Assembly: GCA_039794405.1 (NCBI GenBank)
Contig: JBDIVL010000009.1
Location: forward strand, 37,925 to 101,924
Source of the DNA: JBDIVL01 sp039794405
GTDB lineage: Bacteria > Planctomycetota > Brocadiia > Brocadiales > Brocadiaceae
DNA length: 64,000 nt
Direction of reading: 5' to 3'
The translations under genes and the position numbers were made by a program. This document shows, piece by piece, positions 1 to 8,256 of this stretch; the first letter of the stretch is position 1, and each line of letters starts with the position of its first letter. The notes below the pieces were generated by a model. The model was given only the letters and a program-made list of their open reading frames with translations. It had not been told where the DNA came from and searched no databases.

Positions 1-2
1 TT

Positions 3-683
3 ATCCCAAAAGATGAACTTTTGTATTTACCAGAAATTGCTGATTCTCATAAAGACAGCAGCAAACAAATAATTTCCAATGATAATGAATCTATAAGTCA
101 AAATACTTCTCCGGAAGAATCTTTGAAAAACATCAATAAGCCAGAGCATCAGCCACATGAGAAACAAGAGCATATCAAGAATACCTTCCCTGCCCTGGTG
201 AAAAATAATTCAAAAGACACGGATGCAGCACGTAACGATGATAAAAAAATAATTAATACAGATAAATATAATAGTAAAGTTGTTGCCAATATTAAAAAAA
301 GTGATATTAATAAGGAAATAAACTATACCATAACAAAATCTGATCCAGAAAAAATACTAAAAGAAGAGATAAAGACTTGGCTCCAGGAATATGAACAGGC
401 GTGGGAAAAAGGGGATATCACAAAATTAAAGATACTTGGACATATATCCTCTGAAAAAGATGAAGATAAGCTTCGCCAGCACTATTTGTATGTTTATAAT
501 GTTAAGGTTTCTATTTACAACGAAGTGATAGAAATAGATAGTAGTGATAATAACAAAATTACTGTTAGCTTTGATAGGACGGATGAATGGATTGATGAAC
601 GTGGTGAACGGCATAAAGAAGATTTACCAAGAACAAGGAAAATTCTTTGTAAAAAAAATGATGTGTGGAGAATTATAAAATAA
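3..683 (+). CDS. Hypothetical protein with C-terminal NTF2-like domain (5' end outside window)
   Basis: The reading frame is open from the left edge (IPKDELLYLPE...), so the gene starts outside the window; the TTG at 21 is only an internal codon. Residues up to about 115 are a Lys/Asn/Asp/Glu-rich, low-complexity, probably disordered linker. The last ~100 residues (EIKTWLQEYEQAWEKGD ... KNDVWRIIK) look like an NTF2/SnoaL-like domain of the type attached to secreted or cell-wall proteins: an amphipathic helix followed by strands, ending in a typical VWRI strand. No catalytic residues are recognisable. It ends 20 nt before the next gene on the same strand, so the two are probably cotranscribed. 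The domain call rests on pattern only. Confidence 0.6.
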   Translation: MPKDELLYLPEIADSHKDSSKQIISNDNESISQNTSPEESLKNINKPEHQPHEKQEHIKNTFPALVKNNSKDTDAARNDDKKIINTDKYNSKVVANIKKSDINKEINYTITKSDPEKILKEEIKTWLQEYEQAWEKGDITKLKILGHISSEKDEDKLRQHYLYVYNVKVSIYNEVIEIDSSDNNKITVSFDRTDEWIDERGERHKEDLPRTRKILCKKNDVWRIIK

Positions 684-703
684 ACCAATAGATATCACTG
701 CCC

Positions 704-1555
704 ATGTTATCGACAAAAAAATATCCTATCCTTGCAGCAGTGTTTATATGTATCCAGATATTTTGCCAAACGGCATTTTCGGATAGTATAAACGTTAAGC
801 CTAAGTTATTTATCATCGATATCCAGAGTTCTGGTACAGCAACAATAAAAATTCTTAATCGCCAAAATAGTCCTATAAATGGTATACCCGTTACCGCAAA
901 AAGTAGCAATGAGAATGTTGCAGCAGTTGTGCCTAATATAGGATTGACAGATTCCAATGGGCAAATCTTGTTTACTGTGACCGGTGTGTCGAATGGAACC
1001 GCAACCGTAATCTTCGATACAAGTATCTTATCAGACTCTGTTCCTGTTACTGTTGTCTCAAACATTGCGCCCTGTGCAAGGGCTTCTAGTAGTGGCGGTG
1101 GCATTGATGCGTTTGGGCCCGAAGTGATGAACGACGGTATAGAAGAAACAGATTGTTCTTATCATTGGGTTAGAACACGAAAAGAGTTTGGGCAAAAGAA
1201 GGTGGGATGGATCCGACTTGATTGGGATAAAGATGTCACTATATCCAGGATGCTTATTCAGACAACCGGTTGCGGTGGGAGTTGCGGTGAAGATCCGGAT
1301 GGCCCCTTTTATATTGATCCAGGCAGAAACGTTGGTAATGGAATTGTCCAATATTTAGATAGAAATGGATCTCAGTGGATAAGAGACGGCGAGTTTGCTG
1401 AAGAAACAGGAAACATTGAGTATTCGTTTTCAGACCTGATAACTACAAAGGCTTTACTTATCAAGAAAATTTTACCTTCTTCAAAATGCAAAGGGCAACA
1501 ATCTAATCCCATTATTTTTGAATGGAAAGTTTATGGAATACCTTCTTGCAAATAG
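704..1555 (+). CDS. Secreted protein with Ig-like and discoidin-like (F5/8C) domains
   Basis: The 283-residue product starts with a clear signal peptide (about residues 1-26, cleavage near TAFS/DS). Residues ~30-117 resemble a bacterial Ig-like (Big) domain: 'PVTAKSSNENVAAV' followed by 'TDSNGQILFTVTG' is the usual invasin/Big pattern. The remainder begins 'NIAPCARASSSGGG' and has 'EVMNDGI', 'GWIRLDWDKDVTISRMLIQ' and a terminal 'EWKVYG', the hallmarks of a galactose-binding/F5/8 type C fold, with extra cysteines (CGGSCGED). It is probably an exported surface or periplasmic protein that binds glycan or another surface ligand; no enzymatic motif is seen. It sits 20 nt downstream of the truncated NTF2-like gene. 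Confidence 0.72.
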   Translation: MLSTKKYPILAAVFICIQIFCQTAFSDSINVKPKLFIIDIQSSGTATIKILNRQNSPINGIPVTAKSSNENVAAVVPNIGLTDSNGQILFTVTGVSNGTATVIFDTSILSDSVPVTVVSNIAPCARASSSGGGIDAFGPEVMNDGIEETDCSYHWVRTRKEFGQKKVGWIRLDWDKDVTISRMLIQTTGCGGSCGEDPDGPFYIDPGRNVGNGIVQYLDRNGSQWIRDGEFAEETGNIEYSFSDLITTKALLIKKILPSSKCKGQQSNPIIFEWKVYGIPSCK

Positions 1556-2005
1556 GCAAGTCTACTCTCTTCCCTCAAAAGAACAATTTGTTTAAAACGA
1601 GAAACTCGATACCGTTAGTTGTTTTACCTATGGCCCCGATAGCTTTTGTCAATATGTCCCTGTCATATACATCTCCTCGGCGATACTGAGATTTGGTGGT
1701 TCTGTCCTGTAATTCATTTCTTATATTCAAATATTTTACGTCTTGCATCTTCTCATGGTTTCAGAATTCTATATTATTTTGCATGTGGGACCAGGTATAA
1801 TAATCACCTCTCTTTCCCCTTCTTCGTGTAGAGTTTATTAACAATCCGAACCAGCCAAAAACAAGAATTTACTTGAAAAGCCCTAAAATACTGGTAAAAA
1901 AGAATATTTATCTCACAAGCAGTTTTGCCTATGGCGGCTACAGGTGGCAAATATCGTAAATGGGTAATTATTCAAAACCAACAGGATTTGCCTATAGTGA
2001 TACTC
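1556..2005 (+). other. Intergenic region with no recognisable gene
   Basis: About 450 bases without a supportable gene. A 61-codon ORF (1646-1831) has no ribosome binding site, is rich in Phe, Tyr, Leu and Cys, and looks random. The only structure noticed is a short imperfect repeat of GTTTT(A/G)CCTATGGC near 1619 and 1920, without a clear meaning. I see no terminator or RNA gene. Confidence 0.5.
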
Positions 2006-3226
2006 ATGATATCGAAATTTAAAGTAGTTACGGCAGTTATTTTTTTTGCTGTTTTTCTTTTTATAAGAAACTGTTTTGCCAGTAGTTTATCTGATCTGAT
2101 AACTTCATTATATGGTGGAAATGGTGTTCCTGTGACAAAGGTGTTTGAGAAGGAAAGACCCACAGGAGGGGTGGACGTAATTACTACCCTTCAAGTGCCG
2201 TTAGATTCGTTTCTGGTAATTCAAAGTCTTAATTCAGAGCTAAACGCTGAAAAGGGATTGTTTCCCATCAGTTCAACAAGTGGTGGATTCACTTTTCAGT
2301 ATGATAAAGAATTGGAGGTGTTTATAAGAACTACGGATAGTCTTGGACCTGTTTTCGCTGAAAGGGCTCATACCCTTGGGAAAGGGAAATTAAATCTAGG
2401 TTTTTCTTATACCTATATTGATTTTTCCAGCCTTGAAGGGAGAGATTTACATAATTTAAGCTCTGTTGTACCGCTTGATAAAAAGCGGAAAGATAGGGAT
2501 TTGCTCCAATTGGACTTTGATATGGACATCTCTAGCCATTTATTTTCCTTTTACGGTGTTTATGGAATAACAGACCGCTGGGATATTTCCGTACTTATAC
2601 CCATAATGCAAGTTCAGTTTGATATTGAAAGTACCGCGAGATTACTCAACCGGACAAGAAAAAGGGGAAAAAACGGTACAATTCTCGGTTACAGTTTTGA
2701 TTCTAAGGATGTAACAGGCGATGCAGTTTCTGGCGCCTCAACAGGTATAGGAGACATCTTCCTGAGAAGTAAATATAATCTGTTTACATCGGAGTGGATA
2801 GATATTTCTTCAGCACTCGAGATAAAGCTTCCAACGGGAAATGAAGACGAACTGTTAGGAACGGGAAGGACCAGCATAGAGCCATTTTTTATCCTCTCAA
2901 AAAATATTGGCCGCTTCACACCACATCTTAATTTAGGATATGAGTTTAATAGTGGAAGTGAGGGAAAAGACAGGATTACATATATTGCCGGTACCGATTA
3001 TGGATTTGGCAAAGGGAGTAACCATTTTGCTCTTGCACTTGATATTATTGGCAACCATAAAACAGAAAGGACAAGTATTGGTAATGATATTGTAGACTTC
3101 TCAACGGGATTTAAGTGGAGCCCCCGTTCAGGAATGCTCTTGTTTTTCAATGTACAGATACCTCTCAATGATGATGGTCTCAGAGCAGACTGGATTCCAA
3201 CGGCAGGGTACGAACTAAATTTCTAG
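2006..3226 (+). CDS. Outer-membrane beta-barrel protein (phenol MetA-pathway/transporter-like)
   Basis: The open frame reaches back to a TTG at 1925. I prefer the ATG at 2006 because the protein then begins MISKFKVVTAVIFFAVFLF, a proper signal peptide ending near CFASS, giving 406 residues. The mature protein has many alternating amphipathic strands (LNLGFSYTYIDF, WDISVLIPIMQVQF, GIGDIFLRSKYNLF, ALEIKLPTGN, PHLNLGYEFNSG) and ends in aromatic 'YELNF', typical of outer-membrane barrels. The 'GIGD...K' and 'KLPTG' segments are what one sees in the MetA-pathway/putative transporter family of beta-barrels. Substrate unknown. It is followed by a good rho-independent terminator. Confidence 0.72.
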   Translation: MISKFKVVTAVIFFAVFLFIRNCFASSLSDLITSLYGGNGVPVTKVFEKERPTGGVDVITTLQVPLDSFLVIQSLNSELNAEKGLFPISSTSGGFTFQYDKELEVFIRTTDSLGPVFAERAHTLGKGKLNLGFSYTYIDFSSLEGRDLHNLSSVVPLDKKRKDRDLLQLDFDMDISSHLFSFYGVYGITDRWDISVLIPIMQVQFDIESTARLLNRTRKRGKNGTILGYSFDSKDVTGDAVSGASTGIGDIFLRSKYNLFTSEWIDISSALEIKLPTGNEDELLGTGRTSIEPFFILSKNIGRFTPHLNLGYEFNSGSEGKDRITYIAGTDYGFGKGSNHFALALDIIGNHKTERTSIGNDIVDFSTGFKWSPRSGMLLFFNVQIPLNDDGLRADWIPTAGYELNF

Positions 3227-3285
3227 GAAAGCAACACCTCAGATCAATGAGAAATACAACGTACAAGGCATAATACCATAAGGTC

Positions 3286-3317
3286 GAGGTTGAGGTTTCC
3301 TTACCTCAACCTCTTTT
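3286..3317 (+). terminator. Rho-independent terminator
   Basis: GAGGTTGAGGT (3286-3296) pairs perfectly with ACCTCAACCTC (3303-3313) across a six-base TTCCTT loop and is followed directly by TTTT. It lies 60 bases after the beta-barrel gene and is oriented to end its transcript. There is no U tract on the minus side, so it should not terminate the converging sigma-factor gene. Confidence 0.8.
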
Positions 3318-3428
3318 AAAAATATTTCTCTTGCCTTCCGTAAATAGGAAAACTCCCTAAAACTTGTCCTCATGAAAATGGGGAAAAGAATGTTTTGCAA
3401 AGTAGTACTATAGAGGGCAGTTAACAGG

Positions 3429-4238
3429 TTACCTAGGCGAAGTCATCAATTGGTTAAGCTTGGATAACGCCTTTTTCTCAATTTTTCTCGCCCATTCCCG
3501 GCTAATGTTCAGCTTCTTGCTTACCTCTCGAAGTGTCATTGGTTCTGTGTTGTCAAATCCATAACGCATTTTCAATACGCATGCTTCTCGGCAATCGATT
3601 GTTTCCAGTAATCTCCTTAATTCTTTCTTATCATAAGATTCTATTAACTCCTCTTCCGGCATTTTGGTACGGCCGTCAGCTATGTATTCGCTCAATTCCA
3701 TTGAATCACCCTCTTGTAAATACACATCCTTTATAATATGGGAATGTCTTATCGCAGTTTCTATCCATCGAGCCTGTTTCTCATTGACCTGTAATTCCTG
3801 GGCAATTTCTTCCCGGTCTGGTAATCTGTGTAAGGTATTCGTTAAGCTTGAAGATGTTTTTTTCCATTTAGAAACTCTCTCGGCCATATAGATAGGAATA
3901 TGGACGGTTTTTGAGTTAATAATAAGCGCACGTCTTATTGTCCATTTAACCCACCACGAGGCATACTTACCGAACCGTTGACCCATGGTATAGTCAAACC
4001 TCTCTGCTGCTCGCATAAGCCCAATATTTCCTTCGCTGATCAAATCTGAAATACTTGTTCCATAGTAAGTAAATCTCTTAGCAATCTTTATAACAAGGGG
4101 AAGATAGGCTGTCACAATTTGTTCTTTTGCCTCTTGGTCTCCTTGAGAAACTTTTTCAAATAATCTCCTTTCTTCTTCTGCTGTAAGGGGGGAAATTTTT
4201 TTTAAATCTTTAATGTAAATCTGAAGTGAAAATTCCAT
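3429..4238 (-). CDS. RNA polymerase sigma-70 family factor (RpoD/RpoS-like, no region 1.1)
   Basis: A 269-residue sigma factor. Region 1.2 is at the N-terminus (IYIKDLKKISPLTAEEERRL), region 2 covers about 38-105 (AYLPLVIKIAKRF, GNIGLMRAAERFDY, YASWWVKWTIRRAL), region 3 about 115-190, and region 4 carries a helix-turn-helix (LREVSKKLNISREWARKIE) near 238-262. Region 1.1 is missing, as in group 2/3 alternative factors. Region 2.4 reads WWVKWTIRRAL rather than the housekeeping WWIRQAITRAI, so promoter -10 recognition may differ. The start is supported by GGAGG six bases before the ATG. The upstream region is over 1 kb of non-coding DNA with possible operators. Confidence 0.9.
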   Translation of the reverse strand: MEFSLQIYIKDLKKISPLTAEEERRLFEKVSQGDQEAKEQIVTAYLPLVIKIAKRFTYYGTSISDLISEGNIGLMRAAERFDYTMGQRFGKYASWWVKWTIRRALIINSKTVHIPIYMAERVSKWKKTSSSLTNTLHRLPDREEIAQELQVNEKQARWIETAIRHSHIIKDVYLQEGDSMELSEYIADGRTKMPEEELIESYDKKELRRLLETIDCREACVLKMRYGFDNTEPMTLREVSKKLNISREWARKIEKKALSKLNQLMTSPR

Positions 4239-4698
4239 CCATTACCTCCGTTATTTTTTTCTTATTTGCCCAGAAATGCTGGTGAAAATATGCTTTTTTC
4301 TCCTGATATTCCTGAAGCAATAGATCCCTAAAGAATAGAGAAAGAAGGGATCTACCTATGAAAAATTTACCAATAAATAAAAAGATACTATCTGCTTAAA
4401 TTAATCTATTCACTCTTGCAGAAAGTAACCCGATGTTGTTGTGTTAGCTCTGATAATGCAGAATACTTGGAAAGCTTTAAATGACGCTCATTTATTGCGC
4501 AGATGATGTGCCATCACTCTATAAAAAAGTTTTATATTCTTGGAAAGTCATAACGTGTATGTTGATATGGCATTGCAATACAATGTAAAATGTTTGCTGT
4601 CGCAGGAATGTGTAACAAAATGTATAACTAATTGTGACATCTTTTTGAGTACTGATTGTTTAATTTTGCTAAATACCTGTGAAATGGTATAAACAAAA

Positions 4699-4717
4699 GT
4701 GTTACTTATGGTAACAC
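4699..4717. promoter_or_regulatory. Operator-like inverted repeat
   Basis: GTGTTAC (4699-4705), a five-base centre, then GTAACAC (4711-4717) form a perfect 7-bp inverted repeat. Related words occur nearby (GTGTAACA around 4611, ATGTAACA around 4725). It lies about 460 bases upstream of the sigma-factor start, so a role in that gene's control is possible but unproven. Confidence 0.35.
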
Positions 4718-4868
4718 GGGGAATATGTAACAATTCCACACAAAAATCATGGTTTCTTGGGACAAATGTTTATAGGATTGGTAAAAAAAGGAGTGATAAA
4801 GGATTCATTAGTTTGCTGATATTGGGGAATTTTCGCTACAGCCCCGATGAAGGAGTTTCATAACTGTT

Positions 4869-4966
4869 CAGGTTTAAGATTCAGAATTCGCGGTTAGGGA
4901 GAGATAGAGACTGAAGGGTTTGAAGAAAGAAAAATAGCCCACCATAAATTGTGAATCTTAAACCTG
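4869..4966. repeat. 98-bp element bounded by 20-bp inverted repeats
   Basis: CAGGTTTAAGATTCAGAATT at 4869-4888 is repeated in inverted orientation at 4947-4966 with a single mismatch (AATTGTGAATCTTAAACCTG). The 58 bases between have no ORF. The arrangement looks like a small non-autonomous transposable element or a long hairpin; no second copy was noticed in this window. Confidence 0.6.
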
Positions 4967-4977
4967 ACAACTTGATG

Positions 4978-5046
4978 GTATAGGAATTTTCATTTTATAT
5001 AAGTGGGTTTCTAAGTGGCACGGACAAACTTTGTTTGCCCGTGTCC
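4978..5046. repeat. Modular hairpin element (GTATAGGAATTT box)
   Basis: Starts with GTATAGGAATTTT (4978-4990) and continues into an imperfect hairpin of GGCACGGACAAAC and GTTTGCCCGTGTC (5017-5046). About 45 bases are nearly identical to 57019-57064. This is one member of the intergenic family described in the findings. Confidence 0.7.
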
Positions 5047-5065
5047 TCATAGTTGGTTCATGGTT

Positions 5066-5230
5066 GGTTCAATCGTCTACGATTGAACCGAAACTTTTTG
5101 GTCTTGTTTCCCTATGCTTTATACAAATCAAAAGCGTGCAGGCCAATGCCAAAACGTGTGGTTCAATCTGCAAGATTGAACCAACCCTGGGTTCGCCAAA
5201 GGCGATAAGTTTATGTATAGGAATTTCAAA
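5066..5230. repeat. Two GGTTCAATC hairpins and a GTATAGGAATTTCAAA box
   Basis: Two perfect 10-bp stem-loops with related sequence: GGTTCAATCG/CGATTGAACC (5066-5089, loop TCTA) and GGTTCAATCT/AGATTGAACC (5160-5182, loop GCA). The box GTATAGGAATTTCAAA follows at 5215-5230. Half-copies of the GGTTCAATC arm recur beside the box near 15018 and 21171, so they belong to the same repeat system. Confidence 0.65.
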
Positions 5231-5361
5231 GTTATATACTCTCTGTGTCATTTCGATCTTCTCGCTTTTTGTCATCTCGATGAACAAAGTGACGAGGAAT
5301 CTTTTGCTTAGGACAGCTTCGGGAGAAATTTTAAAAGTTATCCCAGAACCTATTTCTGTTA

Positions 5362-5889
5362 TTAAAGTTTTTTCATTGTTTTCAGTATCTCGATAATTTT
5401 TTCTGGTAGACTATCTCTATTTTCGTAATTTACCGTTATAACGTTAACATCTTTCCGTTTTTTTATATTTTCAGTAAAGGGGTCACCATTTTCTTTTATA
5501 ACACAAAGAAGGGACTTTTCACCATCAAAGAGATCACGCGCTATATCTCTAAACTTCATTGAAAAAAGTTCCATTTTCCCAATTTCGTCAATAACGATAA
5601 TTGATTTATCCTTTATCGCTTTTTCTAATGCCGGAATGGACACTTTCTCAAAGGAATCCAGATCAACCCGATATTTGCCGACTCTATAGTTACTCTTGCA
5701 ATCTACATGGGCCAGGATACCATCCTCTCCGTCCAGCGTTACTACCCTAAAGCCCGTGCGTTTACCCATGATGCGGATTTCTTCTGTATAGAATCCACCC
5801 GCAGCAGGTCCCAAACTCGGTATGACTTTTTTAATGATAGATGTCTTACCCACGCCGGGTTTTCCTGTTAATACGATATGTTTTTTCAT
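5362..5889 (-). CDS. THEP1-type nucleoside triphosphatase
   Basis: 175 residues, the usual length of the NTPase_1/THEP1 family of P-loop nucleoside-triphosphatases. Walker A is GKPGVGKT at residues 9-16 and Walker B is 'IIVIDEIGKMEL' near 97-108, in which the DEIGKMEL sequence is diagnostic of this family. The family hydrolyses NTPs to NDPs slowly in vitro; the cellular role is not settled and may involve RNA or nucleotide metabolism. It lies 53 bases downstream of the thiamine-binding-type gene on the same strand, so the two are likely one transcript. No export signal, so cytoplasmic. Confidence 0.88.
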   Translation of the reverse strand: MKKHIVLTGKPGVGKTSIIKKVIPSLGPAAGGFYTEEIRIMGKRTGFRVVTLDGEDGILAHVDCKSNYRVGKYRVDLDSFEKVSIPALEKAIKDKSIIVIDEIGKMELFSMKFRDIARDLFDGEKSLLCVIKENGDPFTENIKKRKDVNVITVNYENRDSLPEKIIEILKTMKKL

Positions 5890-5942
5890 AATTTTCTATT
5901 ATTGCGCAGGAATTTTGGTTGTGGCTCCACTGTACCACGTAT

Positions 5943-6251
5943 TTATTTTTTTAAACTCTTTCCAAGTTCCTTCTCTACAACTTGTACTTTATGCTCAATC
6001 ATCTTTATCTTCTTATCCTTCCTTTCGTCAATTTTTACTGCCATGTATACCCTTTGTGCCGTTTCCAGTGCTGTGTTGTGGCATTTCTTAATTAAGTCAA
6101 ATACACGGTCGCTATCTCCCTCCACAATGGTGCCCATAGCATTAAGCTTATAATCTAATCCGCTCTCGTCTATAACTTTAACAACCCGGGCAATATGATG
6201 AGCTAGATCGACCCCCTCACCAATAGGAACCACACTAATTTCAGCAATCAT
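5943..6251 (-). CDS. MTH1187/UPF0045 thiamine-binding family protein
   Basis: 102 residues, starting MIAEISVVPIGEG, the conserved opening of the MTH1187/YkoF-like small proteins. These form a ferredoxin-like fold and some members bind thiamine-related pyrimidines. 'YKLNAMGTIVEGD' (the family's TxxxG.GD region) and the C-terminal 'VYMAVKIDERKD' are conserved. The family is small and cytoplasmic. Its start lies opposite the flavoprotein gene in a divergent promoter region. No TPP riboswitch is evident upstream, so a thiamine link is only by family. Confidence 0.85.
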   Translation of the reverse strand: MIAEISVVPIGEGVDLAHHIARVVKVIDESGLDYKLNAMGTIVEGDSDRVFDLIKKCHNTALETAQRVYMAVKIDERKDKKIKMIEHKVQVVEKELGKSLKK

Positions 6252-6369
6252 TTTATACCTCCTTGTGAAGAAGCTCTGATAAGATTTAGATATCGACTTA
6301 ATGCTATATCAGAAATCATATAATTTCAAGGATGAAAGCATATCCTCAATGTAGTATCATTCGAGATGG

Positions 6370-6397
6370 TTGACAATAGGCCTGAAAAGATTATACT
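6370..6397 (+). promoter_or_regulatory. Sigma-70-type promoter for the flavoprotein gene
   Basis: TTGACA at 6370-6375 and TATACT at 6392-6397 are separated by 16 bases, very close to consensus. A start about seven bases after the -10 would fall within a few bases of the ATG at 6406, implying an almost leaderless transcript; no Shine-Dalgarno is present before that ATG. Confidence 0.55.
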
Positions 6398-6405
6398 AAA
6401 GAGCA

Positions 6406-7476
6406 ATGAAAAATGGCTTAAAAGGAGATTATGATGCAGTCGTTATAGGAGCAGGTCCTTCTGGGGCAGCAGTTGCCAGAGGCTTGGTAAACGAAGGTCT
6501 AAAAGTTCTTATCCTGGAGAAAAAGAGACTTCCGAGATACAAGATTTGTTCTGGCATTATCTTTAAAAAATCTCAGGATATAACAGAAAAATATTTTGGA
6601 CAAATCCCTGAAACGGTCTATGTCACACCGGGACTTTTAAAGGGAGTAAGATTGTGGACTAAAGGTGAACACTTTACTGACTGGTCATTTCACAAGGATG
6701 GCAGTGCTGGTGCACCCAATGTATGGCGTTCTGAATATGACCATTGGCTAATAAAAAATTCAGGGGCCGAAGTTTGGGATCATTGCAGTTTAAAAGAGTT
6801 TAAAGATTATGGTGATTATGTAGCATTAGAATGCAGTGAAGTTCTCAGCCACAAAACAATACGAGTTACCTGCAAATACCTCATAAGTGCAGAAGGGAGT
6901 AGGTCAATAATCAGAGAAAAGCTTGCGCCGGAAACCGAAAAGACCCTTACATGGTTTATTGCATACCAAAATTATTATGAAGGGAATTGCGATTTAGATC
7001 CCTGTTTCTATCATGGGTTCCTGGAGTCACAGTATGGTGAAGTCTACGCATGGTACAATGTAAAGGACGGCCTGCAAGTTTTTGGTACTGCAGTAAAAAA
7101 GGGATCAAAAATATACCCTTATCTCAGGAAATACCGTGAGATGTTAGAAAAGAGATTCGGATTAAAACTTAAAAAACTCGTGAGAAAGGCTAGCTGTATT
7201 GGTAACGATATGTGTACAACAGATAAATTTTACCTGGGGAAAGGAAATGTTCTTTTGGTTGGGGAGGCTGCAGGATTTTTGAATGCATTTGGGGAGGGAA
7301 TTTCCTGTGCGTTATCAACAGGCATACTTGCGGCAGAGGCAATAAGCAAGGGCATTGAATCGGGTGTTCATGCACTTGTACTCTATACGGAGTTGACAAA
7401 ACTTGAAAGAAGACAAACCAGAATGTCCTGGAAATTAGGATCAAAAATAGCAGGCAGAGACCTTATGCCAACATGA
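6406..7476 (+). CDS. FAD-dependent oxidoreductase, geranylgeranyl reductase family
   Basis: 356 residues. The N-terminal Rossmann motif GAGPSG is at residues 15-20, followed by 'ILEKKRLPRYKICSG', which matches the geranylgeranyl-reductase/digeranylglycerophospholipid-reductase-like group (PR.K.C.G signature). A second FAD-binding motif, 'VLLVGEAAGFLNAFGEGI', is near 281-298. Such enzymes reduce isoprenoid or other lipid double bonds, or act as general flavin monooxygenase-like proteins. The substrate here cannot be told from sequence; menaquinone side chains or isoprenoid lipids are reasonable guesses. It is transcribed alone, divergent from the thiamine-binding-type gene and convergent with the next one. 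Confidence 0.85.
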   Translation: MKNGLKGDYDAVVIGAGPSGAAVARGLVNEGLKVLILEKKRLPRYKICSGIIFKKSQDITEKYFGQIPETVYVTPGLLKGVRLWTKGEHFTDWSFHKDGSAGAPNVWRSEYDHWLIKNSGAEVWDHCSLKEFKDYGDYVALECSEVLSHKTIRVTCKYLISAEGSRSIIREKLAPETEKTLTWFIAYQNYYEGNCDLDPCFYHGFLESQYGEVYAWYNVKDGLQVFGTAVKKGSKIYPYLRKYREMLEKRFGLKLKKLVRKASCIGNDMCTTDKFYLGKGNVLLVGEAAGFLNAFGEGISCALSTGILAAEAISKGIESGVHALVLYTELTKLERRQTRMSWKLGSKIAGRDLMPT

Positions 7477-7545
7477 GCACCGAAGATAATATTCTGAAGC
7501 AGCGTAGTTGTGACTAATCTAAAACGTTGAAATGTGAGGGTGCTT

Positions 7546-8244
7546 TTATTTGAGTTGAACGTTAAGGAAATTCAAATCATGGAAAAAATTACAGACTTTT
7601 TGTGCGACATGCTCTTCGTGTCTCCGGTAAAAATGGTCAGTATTCTGCACTAATTCCAGGATTTTTGGAGGAGACACTTTTGAAAAACTCTTTAATGTCT
7701 CTTCTGTCGTTGCTGCAAAATCATTTTCACTATAAAGAAACAACTTTGCCTTCTTACAGCGCTGTAAAAAATCCAGATTATACTGGCCAAATGGCGTCGA
7801 GATGGATGCAAAGGCTCCCACATGATTATTCTCCTTGCTGACCTTCATACCGACTACAGCACCAAATGAATATCCGGCGATGAAGATTTTATCTCTATTA
7901 ACTTGAGAAGTTAAGAAATTTAATGCAGCCTGCGCATCGATAACGGCATCAGTGTAATCCCTCCTGTGTAAAGATTCTTCCCAGTACTGGTATTTTTGTG
8001 CAATATCCGTTTCATGGCTTTCGCTATTCTCTACACCCCGATAGTTAAACCGGAGAGATGTAAACCCTCTGTGGGTTGATATCCGTGCGAGGTTCACAAT
8101 AATATTGTTATCCATATTGCCACCCAAATTGGGATGTGGTGCACATAATAGAATTGCTGAAGACGACAGAGAATCTTCATGGTATGTCAGGATACCTTCC
8201 AGCTTCAGACCATCAGACGAAAAATGTATGTGTTCCTCTATCAT
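7546..8244 (-). CDS. Alpha/beta hydrolase (COG2945-like)
   Basis: 232 residues. 'LLCAPHPNLGGNMDNNIIV' near residues 32-50 is the distinctive oxyanion-region motif of the COG2945 group of small alpha/beta hydrolases. The nucleophile elbow is GYSFG with Ser126, a probable acid lies in 'SENDFAA', and the catalytic His is in 'NTDHFYRRH' near the C-terminus. It is predicted to be a soluble serine hydrolase or esterase of unknown substrate. The ATG lies 12 bases after the stop of the 17-haem cytochrome gene, so it is probably the last gene of the cytochrome operon. There is no signal peptide, which is odd for a partner of exported cytochromes. Confidence 0.85.
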   Translation of the reverse strand: MIEEHIHFSSDGLKLEGILTYHEDSLSSSAILLCAPHPNLGGNMDNNIIVNLARISTHRGFTSLRFNYRGVENSESHETDIAQKYQYWEESLHRRDYTDAVIDAQAALNFLTSQVNRDKIFIAGYSFGAVVGMKVSKENNHVGAFASISTPFGQYNLDFLQRCKKAKLFLYSENDFAATTEETLKSFSKVSPPKILELVQNTDHFYRRHEEHVAQKVCNFFHDLNFLNVQLK

Positions 8245-8256
8245 ATTTCAAATATA

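Larger units (their letters stand above)
4239..5361. other. Long intergenic region with repeats and possible regulatory palindromes
   Basis: About 1.1 kb without a supportable gene. The left part (4239-4860) is the upstream region of the sigma-factor gene and contains several TGTAACA-like words and one clean palindrome (4699-4717). The right part (4869-5230) is built of repeats, listed separately. ORFs here (4548-4739 minus, 5031-5396 plus) run through repeat DNA and lack ribosome binding sites, so they are not called. Confidence 0.6.

Noticed and set aside
1646..1831. 61-residue ORF in the gap before the beta-barrel gene
   Set aside because: No ribosome binding site, composition like random translation, no similarity to anything recognised.
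4548..4739. 63-residue minus-strand ORF upstream of the sigma factor
   Set aside because: AT-rich, no RBS, overlaps palindromic regulatory-like DNA; not protein-like.
5031..5396. 121-residue plus-strand ORF
   Set aside because: Runs through hairpin repeats and into the THEP1 gene on the other strand; sequence is repeat-derived.
7469..7550. Bidirectional terminator between the flavoprotein and hydrolase genes
   Set aside because: AGCACC and GGTGCT could pair, but the loop would be nearly 60 bases, so this is unlikely to act as a terminator.
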